Below the pieces are notes generated by a model. It worked only from the letters and a program-made list of their open reading frames with translations. It did not search any database and had not been told where the DNA came from. Shown here piece by piece: positions 6,598-8,340 of a DNA stretch of 8,340 nucleotides (positions within the stretch are counted from its first letter, which is position 1; each line of letters begins with the position of its first letter). Both the position numbers and the translations under genes were made by a program. This stretch comes from Eubacterium sp. UBA3720. GTDB taxonomy: Bacteria > Bacillota > Clostridia > Lachnospirales > Lachnospiraceae. Location: contig DFHP01000121.1 in assembly GCA_002371335.1 (NCBI GenBank), forward strand, positions 20,541 to 28,880, given 5' to 3'.

Positions 6598-8340
6598 TTA
6601 TTGTTTCTTCGTTTTCCGGTCTTCATTTTCCCCCGGAGCATTTTTCAGCATGAACTTCAGATTACTGGTCGTTTGCTGAAGCTGATCAAATTTTTCCTTC
6701 TGAGCGAGGCGTTCTTCTGTCCGGGAATTCTCCAATGACTTCCCATCCGGCCCGGCACTGATCCCGTTATCCGGATTACCGCCATCTTCGGCGTCAGCTT
6801 CTCTTTCCTGTGTTTCGGCCTCCTCCTGCGAACCGGCGTTTTCAGCCGTCTCCGGAGACTCCTGCGGCATGCTTTCCGGAGTCTCCTCGTCAGGTTCAAT
6901 GTCGATCAGATGTTTTGGCTCTTTCCTGTCAGCCGGAGCATCTTCATCGTTCTTTGCAGCGTCCTGTGTTTCCGTTTCCTCCGGCTCCATCATGATCGGA
7001 CGGGGACCTGCCGATTCCTCATCCTCCTCATCAAATTCCATGAATACCGGACGGGGGCCTGTTTCCTCATCTTCTTCCTCAAACTTTATATCCGTATTCT
7101 CGTAGAATTCACGAAGCATACGGCGGGCTTCTTCTGAAATTTCAGGGATCTGACCGCTGTCTGAAAGAGTCTCTTCCGGCTCTTCCGGATGTTCCGGAGT
7201 CTGATCATTGCCTGACAGCGCATCCTTCGGCTCTTCCGGATGTTCCGGAGTCTGATCATTGACCGGAAAAACATCCTTCGGTTTTTCCGGACGTTCCGGG
7301 ATCGTAAATTCCGGAGCGTCATCTGTGGCGCGGGCTTCCTGCACTCTTATGAGATCTGCCAGCTCACTGAGGTTCATTTTCTGTACAACGCCGGGCTGTT
7401 CCATAAACTCCCGTTTATCCGGCATACCAACCCTGCCGGACTCTGATGTTCCCGCGGCATCTTTTTTATGCTTCTGCCCGGAACCGTCTGCCGGCGAGGA
7501 AGGCTGTCCTTCTGCTGTGTCATTTCCTTTCGTTCTCCGAAGTTCTTCCTCCGCACGTGCTTTTTCGGAATTTTCCACAGCGGTTCTGGCCTTGCCGACA
7601 GCCTTGTTAAGAGCTCCTGCACCCATGGCTATCTCATCAAATTCATCCTCCAGCTCTGCCCGTTCTTTTTCCCGCTCCTCTTTTTCAGCTGCCTCAAGGG
7701 CAATTCTCTCATCCTGTTTTTTTCTGGCGGCGATCTTTGCCCCGTTTGCCTCTTCTGTCAGGTTTTTCTTTATGAAAGAAGCGACGCCCGTAAGATTTTC
7801 ACCTTTAATGGCGTTTCTTCTGATCTCCTCCCTGCGGGCTTTTTCCTCAGCCTCAACGTTCTTGAATTCTTTCTCTTCCTTATCAAATCTGACAATCGGT
7901 TTTTGTGCGGTATCGTCACTGTCTCCGTCAAGACGTTTTCTGTCCAGACCTGTCTTGAATCTTCCCGCGGTCCTTCCCGTCATATAGGCTTCTGACTGAA
8001 TCGCTTCTATTTCGCGGAGAATATCGGCAATATCCACCTCCGGTCCGGAATATTCATTTTTATCTTCATTTTCTTTTTCTTCGCCTGCTTTTGACTGTTC
8101 GGAGGTTTCTTCCTTCTTTTCTTTCCCGGCTTCCGGCTTTGAGGTATCGTCCTTATCTTTAGCTTCGCCGTTTTCCGTCTGTATCGTCTGGTTTTCTGAC
8201 GGCGTCTCCTGATCCTCCATTTGCTCCTTCATTTCCCGCTCCGGCTGTGATATTCCATCTGCGGACGGAGTCACGTCTGCAGATCCGGATGCTTCCTCTT
8301 CCTGATGTGCAGTATCTTTCTTCTTTTTTGATTTTTTCTT
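6598..8340 (-). CDS. Glu-rich, repeat-containing coiled-coil protein of unknown function (5'-partial)
   Basis: I do not recognise this gene. The frame is open to the right edge of the window, so about 580 C-terminal residues are visible and the start lies outside. A GTG at 8274 is in frame, but it has no ribosome binding site and the 22 codons before it, including a Lys-rich KKKSKKKK stretch, are open. About one residue in five is Glu, and I see no Cys or Trp. Numbering from V1 at 8274: an acidic disordered part (1-78), a possible helix (79-105), a charged coiled-coil-like stretch (about 131-247), a Gly/Ser/Pro-rich linker, four 17-residue Pro/Glu repeats (322-389), two GPRP repeats (406-439), an acidic tail, and a possible amphipathic helix near 519-545. 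There is no membrane segment or signal peptide in the visible part. It ends 18 bp before a glycosyltransferase gene, so co-transcription is likely. A scaffold or interaction role in glycan assembly is only a guess. Confidence 0.85.
   Translation of the reverse strand, partial: KKKSKKKKDTAHQEEEASGSADVTPSADGISQPEREMKEQMEDQETPSENQTIQTENGEAKDKDDTSKPEAGKEKKEETSEQSKAGEEKENEDKNEYSGPEVDIADILREIEAIQSEAYMTGRTAGRFKTGLDRKRLDGDSDDTAQKPIVRFDKEEKEFKNVEAEEKARREEIRRNAIKGENLTGVASFIKKNLTEEANGAKIAARKKQDERIALEAAEKEEREKERAELEDEFDEIAMGAGALNKAVGKARTAVENSEKARAEEELRRTKGNDTAEGQPSSPADGSGQKHKKDAAGTSESGRVGMPDKREFMEQPGVVQKMNLSELADLIRVQEARATDDAPEFTIPERPEKPKDVFPVNDQTPEHPEEPKDALSGNDQTPEHPEEPEETLSDSGQIPEISEEARRMLREFYENTDIKFEEEDEETGPRPVFMEFDEEDEESAGPRPIMMEPEETETQDAAKNDEDAPADRKEPKHLIDIEPDEETPESMPQESPETAENAGSQEEAETQEREADAEDGGNPDNGISAGPDGKSLENSRTEERLAQKEKFDQLQQTTSNLKFMLKNAPGENEDRKTKKQ
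6958..7059 (-). repeat. Two GPRP-containing 17-residue repeats in the acidic protein
   Basis: Two adjacent units, GPRPVFMEFDEEDEESA and GPRPIMMEPEETETQDA, begin exactly 17 residues apart. The conserved core is GPRP, two hydrophobic residues, Met, Glu, then an acidic tail. The first unit is also preceded by an acidic stretch ending EEDEET, like the end of the first unit itself. The period equals that of the Pro/Glu repeats 16 residues upstream, though the sequence is different. Confidence 0.75.
7108..7311 (-). repeat. Four tandem 17-codon repeats in the acidic protein
   Basis: Four consecutive 17-residue units are visible: EFTIPERPEKPKDVFPV, NDQTPEHPEEPKDALSG, NDQTPEHPEEPEETLSD and the divergent SGQIPEISEEARRMLRE. 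The two middle units share a perfect 34-base identity (7177-7210 against 7228-7261, offset 51 bases), and a third, more diverged DNA copy starts near 7279. The perfect DNA match points to recent duplication or slippage rather than ancient protein repeats. Pro and Glu dominate, so the segment is probably an extended spacer. Confidence 0.9.

Noticed and set aside
7259..7987. Ser/Ala/Phe-rich plus-strand open frame of 242 codons
   Set aside because: It is the reverse complement of Glu/Lys/Arg-rich codons, which automatically produces long Ser/Phe/Leu-rich frames free of stops.
8274..8274. GTG at 8274 as the start of the acidic protein
   Set aside because: No ribosome binding site lies before it and the frame is open for 22 more codons to the window edge, with the same charged composition. 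The gene is treated as 5'-partial.

Overview
The window looks like a piece of a chromosomal cell-surface polysaccharide locus from a low-to-moderate G+C Gram-positive bacterium, most likely a Clostridia/Lachnospiraceae-type member of the Bacillota. The reasons are strong AGGAGG-type ribosome binding sites, tight co-directional gene packing, and protein sequences resembling rml and glycosyltransferase genes of gut Clostridia. The taxonomic call is an inference from sequence style, not from a marker gene.

All seven genes are on the minus strand, so transcription runs from right to left. In order they are: (1) the C-terminal part of a large Glu-rich, repeat-containing, coiled-coil protein of unknown function (6598 to the right edge, 5' end outside the window); (2) a family 4-like glycosyltransferase with an unusual acidic insert between its two domains (5323-6579); (3) and (4) two family 2 glycosyltransferases of the DQDD/rhamnosyltransferase-like type (4379-5326 and 3358-4335); (5) rmlA (2391-3290); (6) rmlB (1206-2225); (7) rmlD (196-1110).

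Together, RmlA, RmlB and RmlD supply three of the four steps from glucose-1-phosphate and dTTP to dTDP-L-rhamnose. The three glycosyltransferases probably use that donor, and others, to build a rhamnose-containing wall or capsular glycan repeat. The epimerase gene rmlC is not in the window, so it must lie elsewhere if the pathway is complete. Genes 1-4 are tightly spaced: 18 bp, a 4-bp ATGA overlap, then 43 bp. The rml genes are separated by longer gaps with inverted repeats, most strikingly the 165-bp rmlA-rmlB gap, which holds at least three hairpins.

Positions 1-195 hold no convincing gene. They contain an imperfect 15-bp inverted repeat and a possible leftward promoter, which may mark the end of this transcription unit and the start of the next. 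No tRNA, rRNA, CRISPR array, insertion sequence or phage gene was seen. The least explained parts are the acidic repeat protein, the similar-looking acidic insert in the neighbouring glycosyltransferase, and the hairpin cluster between rmlA and rmlB.
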